A DNA stretch of 21,839 nucleotides from Bin80 sp022820435 (GTDB taxonomy: Bacteria; Bacteroidota; Rhodothermia; Rhodothermales; Bin80): contig JAJEFL010000004.1 of assembly GCA_022820435.1 (NCBI GenBank), forward strand, positions 1-21,839, read 5' to 3'. The translations under genes were made by a program, and so were the position numbers. A model generated the notes under the pieces. It had not been told where the DNA came from. It ran no database searches and worked only from the letters and a program-made list of their open reading frames with translations. Below, in pieces: positions 1 through 7,728 of the stretch. How positions within the stretch are numbered: position 1 is the first letter of the stretch; every line of letters begins with the position of its first letter.

Positions 1-648
1 AATTGCGGGCAGGTTGCGGACAGTGCGGGAAGGATCTTCTATCTGACCGACACCTCTCGTATAGAAAAGCGCATTCAGAAGCTTCAACGCCGACTAGCGA
101 AAAAACAGAAAGGAAGTCATTCCTGGAGGAGACTAAAAAAAACTATTGCACGCCATGAACGCAAGATCAAGAACATCCGGAGGAATGACTTGCGTCACAT
201 TGCCTTATCAATCACCGAAATCTCTACGCTTGTAATCCTGGAAGACCTGAAAACCAAGGGTATGACCGCAAGCGCGAAAGGAACGGTTGAGAATCCGGGC
301 AGGAATGTGAAGCAGAAAGCAGGACTGAACCGCTCAATACTGGGAACAGGATGGGTGATACTGGAGCAGTTCCTGCGGGAGCGGGGCGTGGTGATCAAGG
401 TGCCCCCGCATTATACATCGCAGACATGTAGCAAGTGTTCCTATGTGAACGCAAAGAATCGGCAAAGACAGTCTGAGTTTCTATGTCTGGCGTGCGGGTA
501 CCAAGCGAATGCGGACACAAATGCGTCCGTAAATATCCGGGCGTCGGGGATGGCGTCCTGGCACGAATTGTGTCGAATGGGTTGTGGAGCCTATGTAAGA
601 CCTGTCATTGCGGAGCGCAAGCCTGCAATGACAGGCAACGGGCGATGA
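1..648 (+). CDS. tnpB: TnpB, RNA-guided endonuclease of IS200/IS605 family (5' truncated by window edge)
   Basis: The frame is open from base 1 to the stop at 646-648 (215 residues visible), so only the C-terminal half is present. TnpB is the RuvC-like, omega-RNA-guided nuclease of IS200/IS605 elements and the ancestor of Cas12. Visible hallmarks are a basic helical region (about residues 20-60), the RuvC-II Glu in LVILEDL (codon 241-243), a zinc ribbon with CxxC at codons 427-438 and CxxC at 484-495, and the RuvC-III Asp in ADTNASVNI (codon 514-516). An ATG-only view would miss the first 63 codons, because the usual internal start is a TTG at 190. All catalytic residues in the visible part are intact. 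The partner TnpA, if any, lies outside the window. Identification is secure; activity cannot be judged without the N-terminus. Confidence 0.93.
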   Translation, partial: NCGQVADSAGRIFYLTDTSRIEKRIQKLQRRLAKKQKGSHSWRRLKKTIARHERKIKNIRRNDLRHIALSITEISTLVILEDLKTKGMTASAKGTVENPGRNVKQKAGLNRSILGTGWVILEQFLRERGVVIKVPPHYTSQTCSKCSYVNAKNRQRQSEFLCLACGYQANADTNASVNIRASGMASWHELCRMGCGAYVRPVIAERKPAMTGNGR

Positions 649-684
649 AACACCAAAAAGACCATGAGAGTTGTGACTCATGGA
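601..684 (+). ncRNA. Putative omega-RNA (reRNA) 3' scaffold / right-end hairpins of the IS605-type element
   Basis: Two stem-loops sit at the 3' end of tnpB. The first is a perfect 11-bp stem (601-611 with 625-635, 13-nt loop) inside the last codons. The second is a perfect 7-bp stem (662-668 with 677-683, 8-nt loop) just after the stop. Known TnpB systems derive their guide RNA from the 3' end of tnpB plus the element's right end, and the right end also carries a hairpin bound by TnpA. The position and strand fit that model. The guide would be the host sequence directly after the right end, that is, near the 3' end of the convergent actin gene. The exact element border and RNA ends cannot be read from sequence alone. 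Confidence 0.45.
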
Positions 685-696
685 TATAATTCCCTA

Positions 697-1722
697 TTAC
701 ATGCTTTCCCAATACTCTTCCGGCATATCCTGGGCTAGACTCAGAGCACCTTCGGCCCCGCTGAACAGCGGGTCATCAATGGGGGAGATGGTAAAGTGTC
801 CGTACTCTTCAAGGGCGGAACTGATTGCTTTTGCAAGGCCATGGATCTGGCTTCCGCCGCCAGCTAAATAGATGTTATTTCGTACCCGTTCCTGGAGCAT
901 TGGTTCATAACCACTCAACAAATCAATGAGCGTCTCCGCAATCGCAGGCACCAGCGAGTCGCAGGCCCGGTGGACTTCCTCGGTGATGTCATGCACTTCA
1001 AATTTGCCGGCAATGGGCAGCCGGACTCCGAACTGATTGGATGCCTCGGATACACTTCCATATTTTTCTTTGATTTCCCGAACAAACGTCTCGCTCAGAG
1101 GTGAATTTGGGAAGCGCTCTGAAAGGAGACTGAAGAGTTGTTGATCAATATGATCGCCTGCGGTACGCAGTGAGCGCTGATCCTCTTCGCCGGGCATGGT
1201 CCCGTGCATCACACAGAAATCAATCGTACCCGCACCGATGTCAATAATGCAGGTATTATTGAGTGCACCGAGTCTGTATGCGACTGCAAAGGGTTCGGAT
1301 ACCAGCATCAGCGTATCTGCCCACTCTCCCACGGCATTGCGTATCGCAAGTTTGTTGACCCGCAGGGCTTCCGCAGGAACGCCGACGGCTGCATAAATTT
1401 TCTGTCCCTCTTCCGGCTGGGCAAGTTCAATCAGGTGGCTGATCAGTTCTCGGACGGCTTTTTCATCCGTGGAGGTTCCATCCCGGATGACCCCGTATTC
1501 CAGAGGGCGGACCAGGTTGACGGAGTTCCGGTTTTCGATGGCATCTATGCCGATAAGGACATCCCGTTTGAGCATCCTGCGTGCAACGAAGTCACGGGGC
1601 CAGCCTACATAACTGTGTACCCAGTTGCGCCGGCCATTGCTGGCCGCAACGGCGCTTCGTGATGTTCCTAGATCAATTCCGATATGCAGAATTTCGTCTG
1701 ATGCGTGAGAAGTGTTTGACAT
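697..1722 (-). CDS. MamK-like bacterial actin (filament-forming ATPase)
   Basis: This 341-residue protein has the actin/HSP70 fold signatures: phosphate-1 loop GIDLGTS at 15-21, connecting region VSEPF at 141-145, phosphate-2 loop DIGAGT at 161-166 and adenosine loop LAGGGS at 286-291. From memory it aligns nearly without gaps to MamK of magnetotactic bacteria (about 347 aa). The residues equivalent to MamK E143 and D161, needed for ATP hydrolysis and filament dynamics, fall at exactly 143 and 161. The C-terminus PEEYWESM also matches MamK style rather than MreB. It is the last gene of a thyA-amidase-actin operon, 15 nt after the amidase stop. No other magnetosome gene is in the window, so a role in cell-wall or cytoskeletal organisation is more likely than magnetosome alignment. 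MreB-type function is the alternative. Confidence 0.85.
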   Translation of the reverse strand: MSNTSHASDEILHIGIDLGTSRSAVAASNGRRNWVHSYVGWPRDFVARRMLKRDVLIGIDAIENRNSVNLVRPLEYGVIRDGTSTDEKAVRELISHLIELAQPEEGQKIYAAVGVPAEALRVNKLAIRNAVGEWADTLMLVSEPFAVAYRLGALNNTCIIDIGAGTIDFCVMHGTMPGEEDQRSLRTAGDHIDQQLFSLLSERFPNSPLSETFVREIKEKYGSVSEASNQFGVRLPIAGKFEVHDITEEVHRACDSLVPAIAETLIDLLSGYEPMLQERVRNNIYLAGGGSQIHGLAKAISSALEEYGHFTISPIDDPLFSGAEGALSLAQDMPEEYWESM

Positions 1723-1737
1723 ACTCTAGTTTAATTT

Positions 1738-2727
1738 TTAGGTTGGGTTCCCCTCCTGTTCGGAAATATACGAGAGAATTCCAGATTCAAGGCCACGAAC
1801 GAGTTGTTTACGGTATTCAATATCCATGAGATGCTGCTCCTCTTCCGGCATGGAGAGGGCAGTAACTTCCGCTAAGACCGCAGGTACATTTGAATTCATA
1901 AGCACAACAAAAGGGCCCGGGCGGGTTCCCCAATCCACAAGATTGGGGTTGAGTTCCCGCATCTTCGAAATCATGGCGCTTTGAATATGGGAGGCCAGTC
2001 GGCGACTGTCTTCCACTTTTACGGTACGCCCCACGGTTTCAAGATTGCTTTGCCATTCCCCCACACTGTATCCGGAATTGGAATTTTCCATCTCCGCAAT
2101 TGCTTCTACCCGTGCGTCACCGCGTGGACTGAAGTAAAACGTTTCAATCACGGCCAGTGTGTCTACGGGAACTGAATTCACATGAATCGAGACAAACAGG
2201 TCTGCCTGATTTTCCTGTGCGAGTTCAGTTCTGCGTTTGAGACTCACGCTGATATCCTTCTGCCGGGTCAGAATAACATTAAACCCGTGTGCTTTCAGTC
2301 TTCTTTCCAGTCGCAGTGCCAGATCCAGTGTAATCGTCTTTTCCGTTAAACCGGCCTGCCCTACAGCGCCGGGATCATGGCCTCCGTGTCCGGGATCAAT
2401 CATAATCGTCCGCACGCTGAGTCCATAGATCTGCGACAGAACCGATGCATCGGTCAGAGGGGCTTCCCTGTCAATGTCACTCATGGATGCACGCACCTGC
2501 TCTTCGGGGGAAAGAAGTTTTTGAACGGAACTGACGGGGCTGGACGCAGTTTTTTCCTCTGGACCACCCAGGAAAAATCCGATTGTGAGTGCCATTAAAA
2601 GGATCACGACGGTAGGCTTCGCTGTTTTTCCCGACACGGACACCTCCCGTCCGAGGAGCCTTTGATTCTCCTCATAGACATCCTGAAGTACAGTCTTTTG
2701 ATGTTTGTTCGGTTTCCGTGATGTCAT
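1738..2727 (-). CDS. N-acetylmuramoyl-L-alanine amidase (Amidase_3), membrane anchored
   Basis: This 329-residue zinc amidase cleaves the bond between MurNAc and the L-Ala of peptidoglycan stem peptides. A single membrane segment at about 39-55 follows a charged cytoplasmic tail of ~38 residues, so the catalytic domain (about 106-320) is predicted to be periplasmic. Zinc ligands and catalytic residues are in place: H114 in DPGHGGHDPG, E129 in LTEKT, H182 in VSIHVNS and E287 in LAEVT. No LysM, SPOR or AMIN domain is seen. The gene starts 19 nt after the thyA stop and ends 15 nt before the MamK-like actin, so co-transcription is likely. The pairing suggests that the actin and the wall hydrolase act together, but that is inference. 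Confidence 0.9.
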   Translation of the reverse strand: MTSRKPNKHQKTVLQDVYEENQRLLGREVSVSGKTAKPTVVILLMALTIGFFLGGPEEKTASSPVSSVQKLLSPEEQVRASMSDIDREAPLTDASVLSQIYGLSVRTIMIDPGHGGHDPGAVGQAGLTEKTITLDLALRLERRLKAHGFNVILTRQKDISVSLKRRTELAQENQADLFVSIHVNSVPVDTLAVIETFYFSPRGDARVEAIAEMENSNSGYSVGEWQSNLETVGRTVKVEDSRRLASHIQSAMISKMRELNPNLVDWGTRPGPFVVLMNSNVPAVLAEVTALSMPEEEQHLMDIEYRKQLVRGLESGILSYISEQEGNPT

Positions 2728-2746
2728 GATTGAACCATGGTTTCAG

Positions 2747-3640
2747 TTAGACAGCAACGGGTGCTTTGATGGCCGGATGGTGCTGATATCCCTTAAGAGT
2801 AAAGTCCGCATACGTATACTCAAACAGTGAGTCCGGTTTTCGGGAGATGTCTAGAGCAGGGAGCGGATAGGGTTTGCGCTCCAGTTGCTTTTTCACCTGA
2901 TCCAGGTGGTTCAGGTAAATATGTGCATCGCCGATGGTATAGATGAGTTCTCCCGGCTCCAGGTCTGCCTGATGAGCAACTAAGTGTGTTAAGAGTGCAT
3001 ACTGGGCGATATTGAAGGGGGCTCCGAGAAACAGATCGTTGGAGCGAATATAAAGCTGACAGGATAACTGACTGCCGATGACTGAGAACTGAAAAAACAT
3101 ATGGCAGGGAGGGAGCGCCATCCGGGGGAGTTCTTCCGGGTTCCACGCGCTCACAATATGCCGCCGGCTCCATGGTTTCTGTCTTAGAGATTCTATGACC
3201 GATGCAATCTGATCTACACCGGAAAAAGAGCGCCACTGTCTGCCATACACGGGCCCTAGATCGCCCCACTGCTTTGCAAACCCGTCTTGATGGCGGATCT
3301 GATCCTCAAACTCACTCTGATAGGCGGCCCATTCACCGGAGTCAGAGGGTGGTATTTTTAGATTCTGATGTTGCAGATAATTTTTGAGCGGCCATGCGGT
3401 CCAGATCGAAATTCCCTGATCTACCAGCGGCTTAATGTTCGTTGAGCCGGACAGGAACCATAGAAGTTCGCATGAAAGTCCTCGAAACCATACCCGCTTC
3501 GTGGTACAGATCGGAAACCCTTCTTGGAGCGGGAATCGCATCTGATAGCCAAAAACACTGATGGTACCGGTTCCTGTGCGGTCGCGACGCTCGTGCCCGT
3601 GACGCAGGACATGGTGCAATAGATCCACATAAAGACGCAT
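2747..3640 (-). CDS. thyA: Thymidylate synthase
   Basis: This protein makes dTMP from dUMP with methylene-tetrahydrofolate as carbon donor and reductant. The ORF runs up to 3706, but the start is set at 3640 because the protein then begins like other ThyA (MRLYVDLL, then DRTGTGT) and an AAGGA ribosome site lies 9 nt upstream. The product is 297 aa. Nucleophile C179 lies in LPPCHMFFQF, the dUMP/folate motif is RSNDLFLGAPFN (199-210) and the C-terminus KAPVAV is canonical. It is ~33 residues longer than E. coli ThyA before the nucleophile, through the insertion around 95-128 seen in many longer bacterial versions. It is the first gene of the operon. No dihydrofolate reductase gene is adjacent. 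Confidence 0.96.
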   Translation of the reverse strand: MRLYVDLLHHVLRHGHERRDRTGTGTISVFGYQMRFPLQEGFPICTTKRVWFRGLSCELLWFLSGSTNIKPLVDQGISIWTAWPLKNYLQHQNLKIPPSDSGEWAAYQSEFEDQIRHQDGFAKQWGDLGPVYGRQWRSFSGVDQIASVIESLRQKPWSRRHIVSAWNPEELPRMALPPCHMFFQFSVIGSQLSCQLYIRSNDLFLGAPFNIAQYALLTHLVAHQADLEPGELIYTIGDAHIYLNHLDQVKKQLERKPYPLPALDISRKPDSLFEYTYADFTLKGYQHHPAIKAPVAV

Positions 3641-4150
3641 CAGGTGAAGTCCTTGTGACAAACTATGTTTTACGGCAAAGTGACAGGGTCGCTCCAGTAA
3701 GTTCAAAGATAGTTCAGTTTTCCAGAACCCTTGTGCTCATCTGGATGAAAGAGATGTACTGCCCCAGGTTTGTTGTTTGCAGCGATATAGGAATGCGGAA
3801 TCCCCCTCAATTCTTTTTTACCCAGCGTCACGTAAAAGTTTTATTGTGGGGGAATTCGCCTGCGTTGAGGCAAAGGGTCAACCGCTGGATGATTGAATAC
3901 AATTCTGGTTCGGTATTTCTGTGGACAAAAATACCCATCAGATCATGGCATGAACGATATTTCTTGGGTATGCACAGCAAATTATAAGCAGTTACTCATC
4001 ACCAAACCTCCAGTTCGTAATCAGCAGTTCAATCTGCTCCCATCTCTGGCATCCATGTCTAACCAAATTCTTATCTCCCGAAGTTCGTAACGACCGATTT
4101 AGTGGCTTCGCATTACCGCCCAACCCGTGATGCTATGTTTGCGACGAAGA
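3641..4150. other. Intergenic region between subtilase 3' end and thyA, no gene recognised
   Basis: These 510 bases carry the thyA promoter region (minus strand) and whatever ends the ATPase-subtilase transcript. No convincing coding frame is seen: a 110-codon plus-strand frame at 3655-3987 runs antisense across the thyA 5' end and shows no family signature. The only clear structure is the long imperfect palindrome at 3796-3858. Confidence 0.5.
3796..3858. repeat. Long imperfect palindrome downstream of the subtilase gene
   Basis: The left arm reads CGGAATCCCCCTCAAT and the right arm ATTGTGGGGGAATTCG. An inner pairing of TTTTTAC with GTAAAA surrounds a ~10-nt loop. One mismatch and two bulges interrupt the outer stem. 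It lies between two minus-strand transcription units and could terminate the upstream operon, although no U-tract follows on the minus strand. A small non-autonomous element (MITE-like) is the other option. Confidence 0.4.
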
Positions 4151-5134
4151 TTATATCGTTAGCTTTGGGCGCACAGAAAGTCCCTCTCGGACATGTTCGT
4201 AAAGTGGAATAGGGATCATCAAGTTTTGGGTAATCTCCAGAGTTACTGCCAGGCCAAACCGAATAGGATTAAGTATATCACCGGCATCCTTACGACAATT
4301 GACTTTCACGACCATTGGGGATTGATCTTGAATGGATGCCGATCTGTGTCCATCAAACACCTCATGCTGAAGAGTCCCTCGCCGAGCCGCATGACGGTTA
4401 GCATAGATGCGACTGCTGGCTACATTTCCCCGAACATCAAACCAAAGACGAGCCACCCGATATTTCTGGTGCTGGCTGTTGATTGGGGAGAACCACGCCA
4501 AAGTGATGGTTACACGCATTTCTGGGTTAGTATCGTAAAGGCTTGATGGTAATGGAAGTGCAAACTCCGCCGCTTCCTTATCGTCCAGCGATGCAAATCC
4601 TATAACCGTTACATGTTGATCCGATCCCGCGGCTATTCGCTTGAAATCAGGTCGTCCATAACCGAGAAACCGTGTCAGATGCTCCCGAAATGTCCGCCGA
4701 TTAGGATTCAAGTCAGAAAAAACATCCTCGTAAGGCTCTTTCATGTTTCCCCATGACGCTCCATGTACGAGCAGCGTTCTGATCAATACCGCGTCGTAGT
4801 TTTGGGGAATTTTGGCCTGTTGTTGGAGTCTCAAATTTTCCAGTAACTCAAAAATGAAATTGGATTCTCTGGCGGTTAATGCAGCCGCGTTGCTGGTTCC
4901 GACCAGTTGTGTGGAACGGTCCAACCTAGCATCTTGGCCTGGGGTCGCCACTTGCTGGCCAGTTATTTGGCCGGTTCTGTGCGCCCGGAGTGAAATGGGA
5001 TTCTGCGGGGAGATAGGCATTTCAAACAGTTGTCTGCCCCCTGGCATAAGAATATCCGGTTTGATCGCCCTCCGATATCCTGGACCGTGTGCGGAGATGA
5101 CACTTGGCATTCCAGCTGTCAAAGGATCAATCAA
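4151..5134 (-). CDS. S8 subtilase, C-terminal part with catalytic Ser (out of frame with N-terminal part)
   Basis: This 327-codon frame holds the rest of the subtilase begun at 6732. It contains the family stretch SAHGPGYRRAIKPDILMPGG (14-33) and the nucleophile Ser81 in LVGTSNAAALTAR. A ~230-residue C-terminal domain follows that ends near YEHVREGLSV. Its ATG at 5134 overlaps the upstream frame by 4 nt and so looks like a translationally coupled gene. However, reading this frame further upstream gives the coding sequence AIHTDESNPEYPYLIDPLTA, which continues smoothly from VTVG of the upstream frame. The natural protein is therefore one chain of about 860 aa, and this ORF is its 3' fragment. 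Alone it lacks Asp, His and the oxyanion Asn and cannot be a protease. Confidence 0.85.
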   Translation of the reverse strand: MIDPLTAGMPSVISAHGPGYRRAIKPDILMPGGRQLFEMPISPQNPISLRAHRTGQITGQQVATPGQDARLDRSTQLVGTSNAAALTARESNFIFELLENLRLQQQAKIPQNYDAVLIRTLLVHGASWGNMKEPYEDVFSDLNPNRRTFREHLTRFLGYGRPDFKRIAAGSDQHVTVIGFASLDDKEAAEFALPLPSSLYDTNPEMRVTITLAWFSPINSQHQKYRVARLWFDVRGNVASSRIYANRHAARRGTLQHEVFDGHRSASIQDQSPMVVKVNCRKDAGDILNPIRFGLAVTLEITQNLMIPIPLYEHVREGLSVRPKLTI

Positions 5135-6732
5135 GTAAGGATATTCTGGATTAGATTCATCCGTATGAATTGCCCCACGGTCACCCCATTCATTGTCTCA
5201 GCTGGTGACAATAAACGCCGATTTCTGGTGTCTTTTACCATGGAACGTATCACTAAACTCTGTATTTCCTTTGCACCTAAACTTTGCAATTCTGTATCCG
5301 ATGTTTCCAGCAAGATGTTCTGAGGATGGTTTCCAGCACTCACTATAAACAGAACATTGTATTTCCATGAAAGCCAATCTAGTAGCCGTGCCCAAGCACC
5401 CATTTCCCGAATGAAAGGCCGCGCAGCATCACCTATGGATAGACTTATAACACGAATATTTGGCGATGCAGGCGGTTCGGTGCCTTCCCCGTCAAATATC
5501 CGAACGGTTGCACGATATACAAGATCCACGGGTAAAATGTTTTCAGGGATCACTTCACTGGAAGAGTTGTCAAATCTTTGTTGCGGTTGCATGATCGGCC
5601 GCACATAGATCGGTCGCCTGAGTGCCCTTCCTGAAGAATTTAGGTCGCCATGACAAATCAACGATGCCATTGCCGTCCCATGGCTTCGATCCTTCGCTTG
5701 ATATGAATCTTCATATCCGTCAGGATCGTCTATTATCAAACGCCTATCTAAAAGCTTATGGCCGGCCAGAGGCATCCCATCAAGCAATGCAACCACGGGA
5801 TCACCAGAAATCAGGTTTTGCTTGCCGGACAATTGTGTCAAAGGGACTTCTTTATCCGTTCTGTCCATAATAGGCACAGCGCATTGACCAACCGGGCGAA
5901 GAAACATGACCTCGTTACATTGAAAAAGTTCCAGTTTTTTTCTGGTCTCTGGTCGTCTCAGATATTCCCGTATTCGGGCAATATTCACTTGTCCCAGTAT
6001 TGCGTGGTAGGCTATATCAGGAATAATGCATTCGGTGATAATTTGTCCATTGAGTCTTTTTATACAATACCGAATCTGATTAAAAACTGCTTGACGCCGT
6101 GACGGATCGTTATGATACCAGAGTTCGGCCTCAAAGGAGACTGTGTCCTGATTGGATGCCGCCCGTTCATTCCAATCATCGATCAAACCTGTATCGGCCA
6201 ACCGGTCATCCATATTCCAAGGTCGGATTTCGTATAATTGCTGAAAAACCGATTTGAGAGGATTTAAACCTTGCGCGAATCGCTCTTCAGGGGACCTGCA
6301 CCATCTCTTAAATAGACTTTGGAGTTGCTTTAAAGCCTGCTCATTGGTCATTACGAGGAATAGTCGCCCTTTCAGATTTTTGTCAGGATTGTCGGGATTT
6401 TCAAATCCATCAACCGGTGGGAGTTCATTTACTTCGTATTCTGCAAGCCACTCAAGTCCTTCAATTTTCTTAACCGTCTGGATAAAATCCTGTATCGTTC
6501 CGACTGTCTCAAGGACTAACACCATTTCTGGAGTAATGCCAAGCGGGCTGTGTTGGAGTTTAATTCTACGGTCTGCCAGCGTATTCAGCAATTCCCGCAA
6601 TTTAGGTCCTATTCGTTTGCCCTGCCTGAGGGGGTCAGGACAATTCGGCGGCCTCCCACCACCCTGCTGTGTTGTTGGGTCTGCTGGAACCGGGTTTGGA
6701 AATATTAGAATGGGATAATTCCCACGTGCCAT
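5131..6732 (-). CDS. S8 subtilase, N-terminal and Asp/His catalytic part (frameshifted)
   Basis: The first ~300 residues form the N-terminal region typical of the large intracellular-type subtilases encoded next to AAA ATPases, with no signal peptide. The catalytic domain begins at ~310, with Asp318 in VALLDG, His351 in RSHGTAMASL and oxyanion Asn468 in VSAGNH. The helix WARLLDWLSWKYNVLF is family typical. The frame runs VTVG (517-520) and then into 13 unrelated residues before the stop. Adding one G to the G4 run at 5173-5176 (C4 on the plus strand) restores a single frame to 4151. The start at 6732 lies 3 nt after the ATPase stop. Either the copy is a recent pseudogene or the run is a sequencing/assembly indel. 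Confidence 0.88.
   Translation of the reverse strand: MARGNYPILIFPNPVPADPTTQQGGGRPPNCPDPLRQGKRIGPKLRELLNTLADRRIKLQHSPLGITPEMVLVLETVGTIQDFIQTVKKIEGLEWLAEYEVNELPPVDGFENPDNPDKNLKGRLFLVMTNEQALKQLQSLFKRWCRSPEERFAQGLNPLKSVFQQLYEIRPWNMDDRLADTGLIDDWNERAASNQDTVSFEAELWYHNDPSRRQAVFNQIRYCIKRLNGQIITECIIPDIAYHAILGQVNIARIREYLRRPETRKKLELFQCNEVMFLRPVGQCAVPIMDRTDKEVPLTQLSGKQNLISGDPVVALLDGMPLAGHKLLDRRLIIDDPDGYEDSYQAKDRSHGTAMASLICHGDLNSSGRALRRPIYVRPIMQPQQRFDNSSSEVIPENILPVDLVYRATVRIFDGEGTEPPASPNIRVISLSIGDAARPFIREMGAWARLLDWLSWKYNVLFIVSAGNHPQNILLETSDTELQSLGAKEIQSLVIRSMVKDTRNRRLLSPAETMNGVTVGQFIRMNLIQNILT
5173..5176 (-). other. Site of -1 frameshift in the subtilase gene
   Basis: On the coding strand the codons GTG GGG CAA replace an expected GTG GGG GCA. 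With one extra G the protein reads VGAIHTDESNPEYPYLID and joins the two halves of the subtilase without a break. No canonical X_XXY_YYZ slippery heptamer is present in the zero frame, so programmed -1 frameshifting is less likely than a deletion or sequence error. Confidence 0.8.
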
Positions 6733-6735
6733 GGT

Positions 6736-7728
6736 TCAAAATGGCAATTCGGTCTCAAAATGGGGGTGTTCTCTGAATCGGGGTTCCCACTTCTTCAAAC
6801 AAAGGGACAGAATTTCTTTCGGGCGAGCATCCGGCCCATCTAGTACTGATTTTCGAAGAAGATCAGTACAGAAATCTTCTATCTCCGCAAAGCTTAATCC
6901 GAATAATTTTTTGGCGAGGTCCTTCGACATGATACCGAATGAGTGTTCTGTTTGCAACTCAAACTTGGAAAACCACTCTTTAATTTGTCGCTGGGTAGGT
7001 CGATTAAGTTCTAAGCGAATCTGAAACCTGCGCCATGCGGCCCGATCAAGTAACTCTGGGTGATTCGTGGCCGCCACCACTACAACATAGCTTGGCAGCG
7101 AATCAATTTGCAATAACAGGGAACTCACCACACGTTTAATTTCTCCCGTTTCATGTGCATCTCCCCTCTCCTTGCCTACCGCATCAAACTCATCAAACAG
7201 CAGGACACAGTGCCGGGATCGGGCATGCTCAAATACCCGTGCTATGCGTTGCGCTGTCTCTCCTAAGTAACTGCCGATTACTGCTTCATAGCGAACAACA
7301 AAGAGCGTAACGCCTAACGCTTCGGCTATCGCCTCGGCGAGTGATGTCTTGCCATTCCCTGGTGGACCCGTTAGTAGTATGCGGTTCCGAGGTTCAAGGT
7401 TATAAGATCTGAGCAGGTCTGCTCTGTGATATTCTGTGATTAGTTCTTTAACAGTATCGGACACCATTTGCATAAGAATCAAATCATCAAGTTGCCGACT
7501 TGGAATCTTTTCGGCCAGCAGAGTTGTGTCCGTCGGTTTTGAGATGGGAACAGTATTCGTATTGCGGCCATTTCTCGCATGGAGTTGTGCTAATAAGCGA
7601 TCTGCGAGAATAGTATGGTTCTTGGCTCGCTCGTTGGCCGCCAATGCCTCGACTGTCCTCCGGATCTTTGCTTGGTCACCTTCGCAACTCGCTCGGACTA
7701 AATTAATAATAAGGTCAGCACGAGCCAT
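6736..7728 (-). CDS. AAA+ ATPase partner of the S8 subtilase
   Basis: This 330-residue protein has one AAA+ module: Walker A GPPGNGKT at 121-128, pore-loop-like YLGE near 154-157, Walker B VLLFDE at 174-179, sensor-1 AATN at 219-222 and candidate arginine fingers R229/R233/R234 in DRAAWRRF. An N-terminal helical domain (1-75) precedes it. The small-lid helices (about 245-300) follow in FtsH/spastin style. It ends 3 nt before the subtilase start, so the two are a strict operon. This ATPase-subtilase gene pair recurs in bacterial accessory regions. An unfolding or sensing ATPase that feeds or controls the protease, possibly in anti-phage or conflict defence, is inference. All ATPase motifs look intact even though the protease frame is broken. 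Confidence 0.88.
   Translation of the reverse strand: MARADLIINLVRASCEGDQAKIRRTVEALAANERAKNHTILADRLLAQLHARNGRNTNTVPISKPTDTTLLAEKIPSRQLDDLILMQMVSDTVKELITEYHRADLLRSYNLEPRNRILLTGPPGNGKTSLAEAIAEALGVTLFVVRYEAVIGSYLGETAQRIARVFEHARSRHCVLLFDEFDAVGKERGDAHETGEIKRVVSSLLLQIDSLPSYVVVVAATNHPELLDRAAWRRFQIRLELNRPTQRQIKEWFSKFELQTEHSFGIMSKDLAKKLFGLSFAEIEDFCTDLLRKSVLDGPDARPKEILSLCLKKWEPRFREHPHFETELPF

Noticed and set aside
697..1722. Magnetosome gene island
   Set aside because: Only a MamK-like actin is present. The flanking genes are thyA, a wall amidase and tnpB, with no other mam gene in the window.
3655..3987. 110-codon plus-strand frame opposite the thyA 5' end, with a stretch faintly like a transposase (LRQRVNRWMIEYN)
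   Set aside because: It overlaps the thyA start in antisense, the resemblance is limited to a few residues, and no flanking repeats or catalytic residues support it.
3707..4150. CRISPR array or tRNA genes in the intergenic stretches
   Set aside because: No regularly spaced repeats and no tRNA T-loop or cloverleaf pattern were seen in any spacer of the window.
4151..5134. Independent downstream gene translationally coupled by a 4-nt overlap
   Set aside because: The frame upstream of its ATG is coding and completes the subtilase fold; the fragment alone has only the catalytic Ser.
5131..5180. Programmed -1 ribosomal frameshift in the subtilase
   Set aside because: No canonical slippery heptamer in the zero frame and no evident downstream stimulatory structure; a single missing G in a run is simpler.
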